Shown one piece after another: positions 1 through 8,272 of a DNA stretch of 64,000 nt (position 1 is the first letter of the stretch; each line of letters starts with the position of its first letter). The notes below the pieces were generated by a model. It did not search any database and was not told the origin of the DNA. It saw nothing but the letters and a program-made list of their open reading frames with translations. A program made the translations under genes and the position numbers. Source of the stretch: Acetobacter oryzifermentans (GTDB taxonomy: Bacteria > Pseudomonadota > Alphaproteobacteria > Acetobacterales > Acetobacteraceae); contig NZ_CP011120.1 in the NCBI RefSeq assembly GCF_001628715.1, forward strand, positions 2,376,501 to 2,440,500. The letters are read 5' to 3'.

Positions 1-2937
1 TTGCCAATCCGTATCATGCCAACCAGCAGGCTTGGATGCTTGAAGATGGGCCGTAATCATCTGTAACTTACGAGCTGTCTGTACGCACACATCGGTTACA
101 GCAACACCCAGATAGCGGCGATCATCTACAAACGGACCAATGACATCAGCCGGGCGGCTGGCGCGAGAAACAATCCGCACACACTTCGTGCCCGGTGGCA
201 GCATGAAGCTGTATTTGTCATCTTGCACACGCATCGGCCGAATGCTTGCACCCGTTTGGGTGACAAGGTGCAGATCAGGATCTGTCGTTTGTGCTACAAT
301 AACTTCCCTCACATGGGTACCACTCACGCTATTTTCCCGTAATTCCAACTGGCGGAACAAAGGTTCAACAAAAGCCCGATCAACACATAGCGGAGCTGCT
401 GCATTGTCTACCCATGTGCGTGTCATGCCATTCAGGGTTGCAACCTTGCCGACCTGATGGAAGGAACGACGGTTTCCGGTATCCAGATAGCTTTCCGTCA
501 ACATGCCATCAGCGGTAATGACAGAATGCTGTGCCGTTTCTACGTGGTAGTAATCGTAAGATGTGATGGATTTATCAAAGAAAATCGAAACACCATTTAC
601 CAGCATACGAACCGGCACAAACTTGTCCTCAAAGAACAGGCAATGTTCTGGCGTGATCAACATATCCTTATACGGAACGCCATCGGCAATGGCATCCTTG
701 AGGATACGCACGGGATAACCCGCTTCATCATCTGCTAGGCCAGCACGCACCGTGGCATGGGACTTGCCAACCCAAACAACTGGGCTGCTGATTTCACGGT
801 TGTTTTGCCAGTCAAAGACAATAACTTCATCACCAATCTGAACGTCTTCTACGGCAACATCACCTTTTGCTGTGCGAATCATGCTGCCAGACAGAAAACA
901 GACGGTCTCATCTTCAACCAACCAGCCGGTTGTTCCATCTTGCACAATAGATGCTGTCGCTGGGGGTTCGTAGCCATCGGCAGGCACAACATCTGCATAC
1001 TGAACGACATTCCCATCTGCCAACTGAACATTGAGCGTATAAGAGCCATCGCCATTATTCGTGTAAATTGCGGAAGTTGGTTCTGCTGTTAAACCGGAAA
1101 TACCAAAATGCGTGTTTTTGGAAATACCATTAACCAGAACGTTGCCCTTAACACCTTCATCACCACTATCATCAATATAAATGGTGTTTACCGTATTTGG
1201 ATCAACGTTAATGGTAGTTTTGTCCGAGTAGCTAATGCCCGGTTCTGCAAACAATGTGCTATTCTGCTGCATGTTTACAGTGCCGCCCTGCACCCATACA
1301 GGTTGATCTGTCGTACCCAGAGAGGCATTGATCAGATTAAGCGTGCCAGCATTATCCAATTTACCATTATCAAGGGTTACATGCCCTTGATTATTCATGA
1401 TGGTGATGGTGCCATCATCGCGATTCATGGCAACACCACCCAGTTCTACATTGGATGGAGTATCAATGATAATCGTTCCGTTATTTTCAAAACCAGCCGT
1501 TGCAAAAACATTCCCAACATATTGAGAATCACCTTGCGCCGTAATTTTAAGTGTGCCGTTTTGCCAAACACTCAGGCTACGGATCTGGTTGTAATCTGGA
1601 GCATTGTCCACCACAGTTTGCGGCGTAGTGGTATTACCCTCCCAACTGATATTCACATCCGCATTCTGTTGGCTCTGCGGAACAGGGTTGCTCGTCCAGA
1701 CACTTGCATCGGATGTATCAACTTTATTGCCGGTAGAATCAAGCAACTCCCAATTGGAAGAATCATTCCAATCACTACTGGCAGTCCCCGTCCAATGCCA
1801 AGACATATCATGCTGGTGATAGCTGGCTGGCGTGCTGGAATACTGAGAGGTATCTCCCCCAGCGTTTGTTGAGCTTGTCGCAATGGCGCTTAGCTGTTGG
1901 TGCAAAGTGTTGTCTGTATAAGCACCTGTAGCAGAAGCAGATGATGTATCTTCAATATCCCAGCCAGAAGCTGCTGTATCCTGCACAATAGTGGCTGTAG
2001 CAGGCGGTGTATAACCATCTGCCATATGCAGGTTGCTGTATGTCAGATTGCTGCCATCTGCCATATCAACAGTCAACGTATAAGAACCATCCTTATTCTC
2101 TGCATACGTTGCAGATGTAGGCGCAGACGCCAGACCAGAAATACCGAAGCGTGTGTTTTCAGAAATGCCGTTGATAACAACATTCTGAGCATTGGTCGCA
2201 TCTGCCCCGCCATGCAGAAAACCATTATCCTGCACGTAAAGCGTATTTACTGTTGCCGGATCAACATTGATGGTTGCAATAGATTCAGCTGAATTCATAA
2301 AGATGCTGCTATTCTGTTGCAGATTAACGGTTCCACCGCTCACCCACACAGGCTGTCCAGCAGACCCCAAGGACGCGTTGATAAGGTTAACCGTGCCGCC
2401 ACTATTCAGATTGCTGTCATCAAAAATTACGTTGCCATGGTTATTCATGATGGTGATGGTGCCATCATCGCGATTCATGGTAACGCCACCGAAATCTACC
2501 TTCGATGGGGTATCGATAATAATTGTACCATCGTTTTCGAAACCAGCAGTAGCAAAAACATTGCCATCAATACTGGAACCAGCCTGAGCCGTCACTTTTA
2601 GTGTTGCATTCTGCCAAACGCTCAGGCTGCGAATCTGATTGTAATCGGGCGCATTCACAACAACTGTAACGGAATCTTCGCCACTTGCCGGAGACAGGCT
2701 AACATCTGCATTTTGTTCTGCCTGAGGTACGGAACCTTCTGTGGTAACTGGATTATTGGCGCCATCGTAAAGTGTCCAGTTAGAGGGATCGTTCCAATCA
2801 CCTGTGGCGCCGCCAACCCAGCGCCAAGACATATCATGATGATGGAAACTGGTTGCGGTGCTGTCAGATGATGTACCGCTTCCAGTAGCGATTGCATCAT
2901 CATTGATTGTTTTAAAATCTATGGGTGAATCTGCCAT
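1..2937 (-). CDS. Hint-domain (hedgehog/intein) protein with two tandem beta-repeat units, partial
   Basis: The minus strand is open from an ATG at 2937 to the window edge (979 codons, no stop), so the C-terminus is missing. Residues ~32-330 and ~374-678 are two copies of one unit. Each begins HDMSW-x-W and D-W-N-D-x-S-N-W, continues with short G-T-I-x-I / G-G-T-V-N type strands as in beta-solenoid passengers, and ends DGYxPPATAxIVQD. Cys680 then opens a Hint domain (CFLSGSMIRTAKGDVAVEDV, with a later TPEHCLFF-like block). Hint domains are autoprocessing folds; in acetic acid bacteria such proteins occur as large surface or secreted proteins of unknown function. No classical signal peptide is seen at the N-terminus. 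A purine-rich TAGGAAAG lies ~10 nt before the ATG. Plus-strand ORFs here are antisense shadows. Surface location and processing are inference. Confidence 0.85.
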   Translation of the reverse strand, partial: MADSPIDFKTINDDAIATGSGTSSDSTATSFHHHDMSWRWVGGATGDWNDPSNWTLYDGANNPVTTEGSVPQAEQNADVSLSPASGEDSVTVVVNAPDYNQIRSLSVWQNATLKVTAQAGSSIDGNVFATAGFENDGTIIIDTPSKVDFGGVTMNRDDGTITIMNNHGNVIFDDSNLNSGGTVNLINASLGSAGQPVWVSGGTVNLQQNSSIFMNSAESIATINVDPATVNTLYVQDNGFLHGGADATNAQNVVINGISENTRFGISGLASAPTSATYAENKDGSYTLTVDMADGSNLTYSNLHMADGYTPPATATIVQDTAASGWDIEDTSSASATGAYTDNTLHQQLSAIATSSTNAGGDTSQYSSTPASYHQHDMSWHWTGTASSDWNDSSNWELLDSTGNKVDTSDASVWTSNPVPQSQQNADVNISWEGNTTTPQTVVDNAPDYNQIRSLSVWQNGTLKITAQGDSQYVGNVFATAGFENNGTIIIDTPSNVELGGVAMNRDDGTITIMNNQGHVTLDNGKLDNAGTLNLINASLGTTDQPVWVQGGTVNMQQNSTLFAEPGISYSDKTTINVDPNTVNTIYIDDSGDEGVKGNVLVNGISKNTHFGISGLTAEPTSAIYTNNGDGSYTLNVQLADGNVVQYADVVPADGYEPPATASIVQDGTTGWLVEDETVCFLSGSMIRTAKGDVAVEDVQIGDEVIVFDWQNNREISSPVVWVGKSHATVRAGLADDEAGYPVRILKDAIADGVPYKDMLITPEHCLFFEDKFVPVRMLVNGVSIFFDKSITSYDYYHVETAQHSVITADGMLTESYLDTGNRRSFHQVGKVATLNGMTRTWVDNAAAPLCVDRAFVEPLFRQLELRENSVSGTHVREVIVAQTTDPDLHLVTQTGASIRPMRVQDDKYSFMLPPGTKCVRIVSRASRPADVIGPFVDDRRYLGVAVTDVCVQTARKLQMITAHLQASKPAGWHDTDWQ
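904..1818 (-). repeat. Intragenic repeat unit 2 (codons ~374-678)
   Basis: Second tandem copy, from HQHDMSWHW to GWLVEDE, ending directly before the Hint-domain Cys680. It shares with unit 1 the blocks NAPDYNQIRSLSVWQN, VFATAGFEN-GTIIIDTPS and NTxFGISGL. Confidence 0.8.
1948..2844 (-). repeat. Intragenic repeat unit 1 (codons ~32-330)
   Basis: First of two tandem copies inside the Hint-domain gene. The translated unit runs from HHHDMSWRW to GWDIED. The central part (about 2400-2690) is strongly similar at DNA level to 1345-1620, for example the shared stretches around 2430-2480 and 1372-1422. Confidence 0.8.
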
Positions 2938-2953
2938 TACTTTAAACTTTCCT

Positions 2954-2971
2954 AAATCTTAATTTTAGCAA
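2954..2971 (+). repeat. Left arm of inverted repeat flanking the Hint/recombinase spacer
   Basis: Sequence aaatcttaattttagcaa. Its reverse complement recurs at 3083-3100 with 16 of 18 matches. It lies 17 nt upstream of the Hint-gene ATG and itself has outer dyad symmetry (CTAAA at 2952-2956, TTTAG at 2964-2968). Confidence 0.7.
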
Positions 2972-2981
2972 TAAATTATGT

Positions 2982-2994
2982 TAGTATAATACTA
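2982..2994 (+). promoter_or_regulatory. Perfect 13-bp palindrome in the Hint/recombinase spacer
   Basis: TAGTATAATACTA reads the same on both strands. It lies in AT-rich sequence between the two divergent genes. It may be an operator or overlap a -10 element; no function is shown. Confidence 0.35.
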
Positions 2995-3018
2995 TCAATA
3001 TAAAGTTTTATGTTGTGC

Positions 3019-3047
3019 CAACAATTTGTCTCGTGTAGTAATTGTTG
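3019..3047 (+). repeat. Inverted repeat caacaatt / aattgttg inside the spacer
   Basis: Eight-base arms at 3019-3026 and 3040-3047 are separated by 13 nt, giving a 29-bp dyad. This is about the size of a serine-recombinase dimer site. It lies between the two larger inverted-repeat arms. Confidence 0.35.
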
Positions 3048-3082
3048 CGTAGTACCCGTTAGGCAAGTCCACACATTTGAGC

Positions 3083-3100
3083 TTGCCAAAATTAAGATTA
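3083..3100 (-). repeat. Right arm of inverted repeat flanking the Hint/recombinase spacer
   Basis: Read on the minus strand it is taatcttaattttggcaa, matching the left arm at 2954-2971 except at two positions. It lies ~41 nt upstream of the recombinase ATG. The segment between the arms is 111 bp. Confidence 0.7.
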
Positions 3101-3141
3101 AAGCAAGGAACTCTTTTGTTTTTTCAGGAGTTTACGCTTTA

Positions 3142-3774
3142 ATGAATATATCTAAATCGCACCGTAAAATCGGATATGCCCGCGTTAGCACGATAGGCCA
3201 GACTCTAGAACATCAAGTTAAAACCTTAAAGGAATACGGATGCCACCAAATTTATTGCGAAAAGGCAAGTGGAGCCGACACCAATCGGCTAGAACTACGC
3301 AAGCTCATTGAAAATCTGAGGGAAGGACAGTCCATTGTGGTCACACGCATTGATCGGCTGGCTCGCAGCACATTTGATCTATTCGCTATAGTTAAAAGTA
3401 TTACCGATAAAAAAGCTCAGTTTTACTCTTTGGCTGAACCTTGGACCGACACAAGTACCAGCACCGGACGGCTTATGCTAGCTGTTCTCGGCGGTTTAGC
3501 TGATGTAGAAAGAGATCTCATCCGCACTCGCACCTCGGAAGGTCGTGCAAGAGCGATAGCTCAGGGAAAGAAAATGGGGCGCCCTCGGCGCATTACAGAT
3601 ATCCAACGCATAGAAATTATCCAAAAACGCAAAAATGGCGAAACGCTAGAAAAAATTGCAAAAACTTTTGGCATAAATTCAGGAACTGTTTCTCGTATCA
3701 TATCTCACGCTAAAAAAAATAATCATCATCGAAATCTCCAGAACATGTCATCAGTTAATTTCAGTGATGGTTGA
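3142..3774 (+). CDS. Serine recombinase (resolvase/invertase family)
   Basis: A 210-residue small serine recombinase. The catalytic motif YARVST places the nucleophile at Ser16; DRLARS is at 71-76, the long E-helix region follows, and a C-terminal GRP hinge (146-148) leads into a helix-turn-helix at ~168-187. Size and domain order fit the Tn3-resolvase/Hin-invertase group. The ATG at 3142 is chosen because CAGGAG lies 11 nt upstream and the family starts just before IGYARVS; the open frame reaches upstream to 3010 but that part has no family similarity. It is divergent from the Hint gene and next to inverted repeats, so a local DNA-inversion role is possible. It may equally be a transposon or plasmid leftover. 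Confidence 0.9.
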   Translation: MNISKSHRKIGYARVSTIGQTLEHQVKTLKEYGCHQIYCEKASGADTNRLELRKLIENLREGQSIVVTRIDRLARSTFDLFAIVKSITDKKAQFYSLAEPWTDTSTSTGRLMLAVLGGLADVERDLIRTRTSEGRARAIAQGKKMGRPRRITDIQRIEIIQKRKNGETLEKIAKTFGINSGTVSRIISHAKKNNHHRNLQNMSSVNFSDG

Positions 3775-3835
3775 AACGAGTTGGTCGGCTGGCAAGAAAT
3801 ACTGATATGTTAGCCTGCCATAACGCGCTGCGATG

Positions 3836-4039
3836 CCTGTAGACTGTTTGAACCCAACGAACAATCATCTTGCCCAATTGCCGCCAAACCCGTTGGATCT
3901 CAAACGCACAACTGGTCACCGTGATCTGAAGTCACTGGATATTCTACTATCAGCCCATTTCTGAGGAAATTAATCGGCAGATCGAAAAAGCAGAACGTGT
4001 GCAAAACATGCTTTGCACCGATGATGCCAGCAGCCCATA
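3836..4039 (+). pseudogene. Remnant of a tyrosine recombinase / phage integrase C-terminus
   Basis: One plus frame reads TTGHRDLKSLDI near 3925-3960. After a one-base shift it continues YYQPISEEINRQIEKAERV to a stop near 4040. The spacing from His of the GH motif to the first Tyr is nine residues, as in box II of tyrosine recombinases, where that Tyr is the nucleophile. No intact upstream catalytic domain is present, and the join needs a frameshift, so this is a decayed fragment. The identification rests on this short motif only. Confidence 0.5.
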
Positions 4040-4178
4040 ATCGTTGCTTCCATGCTGCGATCCGTCAATGCCTCCAAAAAACGCAACACGCTCTTCCAGA
4101 AGCATTGATGCAATAAAAGAGAATCTGGCCCAGCATGAGTACATCTTACTGGAAAAAAACTCTCATAAGTCTTTACAT

Positions 4179-4440
4179 TTAGGCCCTATTGCTTCTTCCC
4201 ACACTCCAAGCGACACTCAGCAACAGAAGCGTACCAACACAACATAATACAAGTGATGGCAGTGCCTGCCCCAAGCCAAGAAAAATAAAGAACCCCAGTA
4301 ATATTGGCATTGTCCATTGTGCCGCACGCGCTATGTAGAGCCCGGATGCCATACTTGTTTCACCTAACGCCACCATGACAAAAAGCTGACATCGTTCAAC
4401 CAAGTGACTGCCTGAAATTGTCCAGCCTGACGTATATGAC
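4179..4440 (-). pseudogene. C-terminal remnant of an LtrA-family membrane protein
   Basis: The minus frame ending at 4179 contains GSHLVERCQLFVMVALGETS, followed by two hydrophobic segments and a stop. H-x-x-ER-x-x-LF-x-x-x-x-LGE is characteristic of the low-temperature-requirement A (LtrA) family. The upstream half of the same frame (to 4625) does not resemble the family and carries many Cys residues, so only a fragment survives. Confidence 0.5.
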
Positions 4441-4776
4441 CGCCCCAGAATGCGTTTATAACTGAGGAGCAGGCATGATTTGCAGGTAATTTGGCAACCA
4501 CAAAAACTGGTCGCCCCATCTGCATCACTGCATAGCAGATCGGACAGGCTGAGGCGGTTGCGCTGCATCTTCTGCCAACGCTTTGCTTTCTGTAACACCC
4601 AATCCCACAGATACACCCAAAGCAACAGCCACGCGCAGGCCCTTACCTTGTGAACTCGAGTGAGACAAATCTGATCGACTCATTTGCCGCACTCTTGGTG
4701 AACCCTAGCTTCTGCTCCACCTTAATGAGATAATAGGGACGAAACGTATAATTGATAATAATGCTTATATTCAGAA

Positions 4777-4795
4777 GCAAATGATTATCAAATCG
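4777..4795 (-). promoter_or_regulatory. Fur-box-like site
   Basis: On the minus strand it reads CGATTTGATAATCATTTGC. The central 11 bases TGATAATCATT match the Fur 19-mer consensus exactly; the outer left half does not match. It is ~350 bp upstream of exbB and may belong to a lost gene. Confidence 0.4.
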
Positions 4796-4976
4796 TATGG
4801 GTGTGTGTTTGCTGCAACAGACTGTTACAGTGACCAAAAATATCTATGAACTAAAATTTGTAAAATAAATTTTAATTTTTCAATCTGTTAGCCAGATATC
4901 ACTGTTTACATAAAGACATTTAACCATCTGAATCATACAGACACTTTGCAAAATATTAGGACATTCACGCTCAGAT

Positions 4977-4995
4977 GATAGTGATTCTCACTTGC
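4977..4995 (+). promoter_or_regulatory. Fur-box-like site upstream of exbB-exbD-tonB
   Basis: GATAGTGATTCTCACTTGC matches the Fur consensus GATAATGATAATCATTATC at about 13 of 19 positions. It lies ~150 bp upstream of the exbB start, which fits iron control of a TonB system. Confidence 0.5.
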
Positions 4996-5147
4996 GTATT
5001 TGTGGGCGCTTTGTTATTTGCTGTTTGAGATATGCCGCGCGTGAGAAAGCATAGGGCACCTTTTTCTAATTACACCATTGGTTGTTCCCTATAGGTTCTT
5101 CCGCGCGTCGCTTCATTATCTGTATTTGCGAAAGCACTTGGTATCTT

Positions 5148-5897
5148 ATGCCCTTATCAGAATCATCTAATCAGATTCCGCTTTCTTTCTCTCCATGGGA
5201 GATGTTCCTGAACGCAGGCTCTGTCGTGCAATGTGTCATGATACTTCTGGCTCTTGCCTCGCTTCTGACATGGACCATTTTTATCGCCAAATCTGTTGAG
5301 TTTTTAAGTGTTCGCAGAAAGCTAAAAACAGCAGAAAAAACGCTGGAAGAAGCTGGCACATTGGCTTTGGGAGAAAGAAGCACACGCCCAAACAGTATTG
5401 CCCACACACTGGTTATGGCTGCGGAAACTGAAAAAGCTGTTTCTTACGATATTCCCAATGATAACGAAGGACTTAAGGAACGTATTGTTTTACATTTAGA
5501 GCGTCTGGAAGCTGCTGAAGGGCGCCGCCTGATGCGCGGCACAGGCTTATTGGCCACCATTGGTGCAACATCACCCTTTATTGGACTATTTGGCACTGTG
5601 TGGGGCATTATGACATCTTTTACAGGCATTGCCGCCAGTAAAGCCACCAGCCTTGCTGTGGTCGCCCCGGGTATTGCAGAAGCCCTATTGGCCACTGCAC
5701 TTGGGCTTGTGGCCGCCATTCCTGCCGTGGTGATCTACAACCATCTTGCACGCCAATCTGCATCCTGCAGGGCACAAGTGGCAGATCTGACATCCCTTGT
5801 AATGCGCTTGGTTTCTCGTGATCTTGGCCGCACGCACAAACTTGCAACAAGCGCCCAGATTACTCCCTTTGATATCAACCGTATGGTTGGGGAATAA
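5148..5897 (+). CDS. exbB: ExbB: TonB-system proton channel subunit (MotA/TolQ/ExbB family)
   Basis: An inner-membrane protein of 249 residues that, with ExbD, converts proton motive force into energy for TonB. There is a membrane segment near residues 23-47, a cytoplasmic loop, then the conserved block GATSPFIGLFGTVWGIMTSF and a third segment with APGIAEALLATALGLVAAIP, both typical of the family. The ATG at 5148 (MPLSESSNQ) was chosen; the frame is open from a TTG at 5082, and a later ATG at 5199 is possible. Five bases separate it from exbD, forming an exbB-exbD-tonB operon behind a Fur-like box. Confidence 0.9.
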   Translation: MPLSESSNQIPLSFSPWEMFLNAGSVVQCVMILLALASLLTWTIFIAKSVEFLSVRRKLKTAEKTLEEAGTLALGERSTRPNSIAHTLVMAAETEKAVSYDIPNDNEGLKERIVLHLERLEAAEGRRLMRGTGLLATIGATSPFIGLFGTVWGIMTSFTGIAASKATSLAVVAPGIAEALLATALGLVAAIPAVVIYNHLARQSASCRAQVADLTSLVMRLVSRDLGRTHKLATSAQITPFDINRMVGE

Positions 5898-5902
5898 ACC
5901 AT

Positions 5903-6352
5903 ATGCGCCGTATCCAGCATGCTGATGAAAACCCGCATGAAGCAAGCGAGATCAATGTAACGCCTTTCATTGATGTCATGTTGGTGCTTTTGGTAATTTT
6001 CATGGTAACAGCCCCCCTTACCACAGTAAACGTGCCTGTAGATCTTCCTTCATCAACGGAAAAACCAGCTCCACGCCCAGAAAATCCAGTTTTTTTAACT
6101 GTAAATGCAGATCATGCACTGACACTTGGTGAAGAGAGTATCTCAACCGACAACTTGCCAAAAGCGTTAGAAATAGCAACCAGGAGCAACAAGGATGAAC
6201 GCATTTTCCTGCGTGCAGACAAAACGATAGATTACGGCACACTGATGAGTGTGATGGATAAGCTTCGTTCTGCTGGTTATCTCAAGGTTGCTCTTGTTAA
6301 TTTGCAAGGTCAGGCAGATGGCTCTGCTCCAGCCGCAAAGACCGAACAATGA
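5903..6352 (+). CDS. exbD: ExbD/TolR family biopolymer transport protein
   Basis: A 149-residue protein with the signature EINVTPFIDVMLVLLVIFMV, which holds the essential proton-carrying Asp (D24) in the single N-terminal membrane helix. A periplasmic C-terminal domain (residues ~50-140) follows. It acts in the ExbB-ExbD-TonB complex of the inner membrane. The stop overlaps the tonB start (ATGA), indicating translational coupling. Confidence 0.93.
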   Translation: MRRIQHADENPHEASEINVTPFIDVMLVLLVIFMVTAPLTTVNVPVDLPSSTEKPAPRPENPVFLTVNADHALTLGEESISTDNLPKALEIATRSNKDERIFLRADKTIDYGTLMSVMDKLRSAGYLKVALVNLQGQADGSAPAAKTEQ

Positions 6353-7176
6353 GCGCAACAACATCTTTTTCCAATTGGAAAATTCACCAAACACGCAGAA
6401 CCAGAAAAGAAGATACTTTCCGTTGGGGCATGTCTTTTTTGATTGTTATATCATCAGCAGGAATTGCCACTTTATCTTTCCTGCACATGCCTCATACAAT
6501 TCCGCCTATACCGGAGGCCCCGCCAGCGGCTATTGCTATTGATATGGCGCCAGAACCTGTTGCAATCCCTTCTCCACCCACAGATACACCACCTACCCCT
6601 CACCAAACAATTTCGGAATCAGTTCCTTCTCCTGTTGATCCCGCCAAACTGGAGGTTCCTCCTGCGCCTGCTCCACAGCCACCCCTTCCAGTTCCCAAAC
6701 CCGAAAAACTGCGTAAAATTATAAAGAAACACAAATCTACTGTAAGTCTCAAAAAACCAAATCCTGACAAAACACTACCGGCAGAAAAAACAACAGCTCC
6801 CCTATCCTCCAAAGTGCCACCAAACCAAACACAGGCAGCACCTATTGATGGGTCATCTTCTTCTCACGTTTCCCAAAGTCCAGCCACATGGCAAGGGGCT
6901 TTGCTGGCGCGGCTGGAGAAATATAAACGTTACCCTGCAGAAGCTATGTCTGCTCATCAGGAAGGTGCGCCCAGGCTACATTTTACCATGGACCGAAAAG
7001 GGCATGTACTTTCGGCGCATATTGAAAAAAGCTCTGGCCATTCATTGTTGGATAGCGAAGCCTTGGCATTAGTGCATCGTGCAGAGCCGTTACCTAGTCC
7101 ACCCGAAAGCGTGGCAGGCGATTCCATTACCCTCACCGTGCCAATAGAATTTTATATGGAACACATACAGGATTAA
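6349..7176 (+). CDS. tonB: TonB: energy transducer
   Basis: A 275-residue protein with the TonB layout: a cytoplasmic N-terminus, one membrane helix (residues ~27-46), a long Pro/Lys-rich spacer (~47-165) that can span the periplasm, and a C-terminal TonB domain with YPAEAMSAHQEGAP, then DSEALALVHRAEPLPSPP. It delivers ExbBD energy to outer-membrane receptors such as siderophore or cobalamin transporters. The start overlaps the exbD stop. No TonB-dependent receptor gene is in the window. Confidence 0.9.
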   Translation: MSATTSFSNWKIHQTRRTRKEDTFRWGMSFLIVISSAGIATLSFLHMPHTIPPIPEAPPAAIAIDMAPEPVAIPSPPTDTPPTPHQTISESVPSPVDPAKLEVPPAPAPQPPLPVPKPEKLRKIIKKHKSTVSLKKPNPDKTLPAEKTTAPLSSKVPPNQTQAAPIDGSSSSHVSQSPATWQGALLARLEKYKRYPAEAMSAHQEGAPRLHFTMDRKGHVLSAHIEKSSGHSLLDSEALALVHRAEPLPSPPESVAGDSITLTVPIEFYMEHIQD

Positions 7177-7237
7177 AAATTACTTCTTTAATAATCATCT
7201 TTCAATACCTGTTCAGTGTGTTAAGAAAATACGCTCC

Positions 7238-8152
7238 TTATCCTATTTTCTGGCGCAAGAGCGCCCATTCTGCCTCTACACTGTCTGCAACGCGCCGTGC
7301 CACGGCAGATAAAGGGCGCGCACGATCATGCGCAAGCGCCAACCGCAAGGGAGAAACATGCGCCCCTGCCAGCGGGGTAAAGGCCATGTCTCCATTTTGA
7401 ACCTCATCCATCACATCCAGATAACTGAGAATAGTAATCCCCAGTCCAGCCTTAACCAAAGACTTTATCATCTGCACATTATTTGCCCCGGAAATCACAT
7501 TCGGGTTCACCAAAGTATCTGCCTCCAGTTTTCTAAAAACAGACGAAAGGGCCAATGGTTCTTCTGGCACAATCACTGGATATTCTGCACAAATTGAAAA
7601 CCGAGTTGAAGAGTGCTGAGTGACTGGATGCTGCGGCAGGCTTACCACGCCAAGTGGAAAAGAAAGCATTGAACGCACCTGCAAGTCTCGCAAATCTGCG
7701 GGGTCTAACAAAAATGCTAGATCTCCTTCTCCTGCAAAAAGACGTTCCCCCAATTCTGCATTATCATGGATATGGATGTTCAGAACAATTCCGGGATATT
7801 GTTCTTTTAGGCGCGCAGCAATGCTGGGCAAAAATACGCGCGCCAAAGCCTCTGGGGCCAAAATATCTATACGTCCACGGCGCATACCCTTTAAATCATC
7901 AATCTGGCGGTTCAGGCTTTCAAAATCTTTCGTCCACCGGCTGGCATGTGCATAAAATAACTCTCCCACCGCAGTTAAACGCATACCGGAAGAAAGGCGC
8001 TCAAATAACGGTGTTTGAAGGGCCTGCTCTCCCAAAAGGATATGTCTATCAATTGCAGAGGCCGCAATATGCAGATCTTCCGATGCTTTACGTATGGAGC
8101 CATGCCGTGCCACAGCCAAAAAATAGATTAGAAAGCGCGAAAAGGGATTCAT
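7238..8152 (-). CDS. LysR-family transcriptional regulator
   Basis: 304 residues. An N-terminal winged helix-turn-helix (residues 1-60; FLAVARHGSIRKASEDLHIAASAIDRHI) is followed by a type-2 periplasmic-binding-like effector domain (~90-300). It is divergent from the Rieske oxygenase with a 120-bp spacer. This is the usual arrangement for LysR proteins controlling the adjacent gene, so it is the likely regulator of that oxygenase. The ligand is unknown. Confidence 0.9.
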   Translation of the reverse strand: MNPFSRFLIYFLAVARHGSIRKASEDLHIAASAIDRHILLGEQALQTPLFERLSSGMRLTAVGELFYAHASRWTKDFESLNRQIDDLKGMRRGRIDILAPEALARVFLPSIAARLKEQYPGIVLNIHIHDNAELGERLFAGEGDLAFLLDPADLRDLQVRSMLSFPLGVVSLPQHPVTQHSSTRFSICAEYPVIVPEEPLALSSVFRKLEADTLVNPNVISGANNVQMIKSLVKAGLGITILSYLDVMDEVQNGDMAFTPLAGAHVSPLRLALAHDRARPLSAVARRVADSVEAEWALLRQKIG

Positions 8153-8272
8153 TGACCTGTTCTCAGTTTGAGAATGGATACTGCATGAAATAGATATATC
8201 CGATAATATACGCTTAATGAAACACTGTCTCCTAAAGGAACGGGAAACATTCCCTATTCAGGAGATTAAGCT

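Larger units (their letters stand above)
4441..5147. other. Non-coding, AT-rich stretch before exbB
   Basis: No convincing gene is seen. Short open frames such as 4643-4837 lack family similarity and a ribosome site. The stretch carries two Fur-box-like sequences (4777-4795 and 4977-4995) and the likely promoter of the exbB operon. Confidence 0.6.

Noticed and set aside
1108-1872. A 254-codon plus-strand open frame (with neighbours at 140-457, 457-738, 757-1092, 2026-2292, 2317-2601)
   Set aside because: Antisense to the continuous minus-strand Hint-domain gene; the translations are Ile/Asn/Arg-rich without family similarity.
3010-3141. N-terminal extension of the recombinase frame
   Set aside because: No similarity to resolvases, contains the right inverted-repeat arm, and CAGGAG supports the ATG at 3142.
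4643-4837. 64-codon minus-strand frame
   Set aside because: AT-rich sequence, no ribosome site, no family; it overlaps a Fur-like box.
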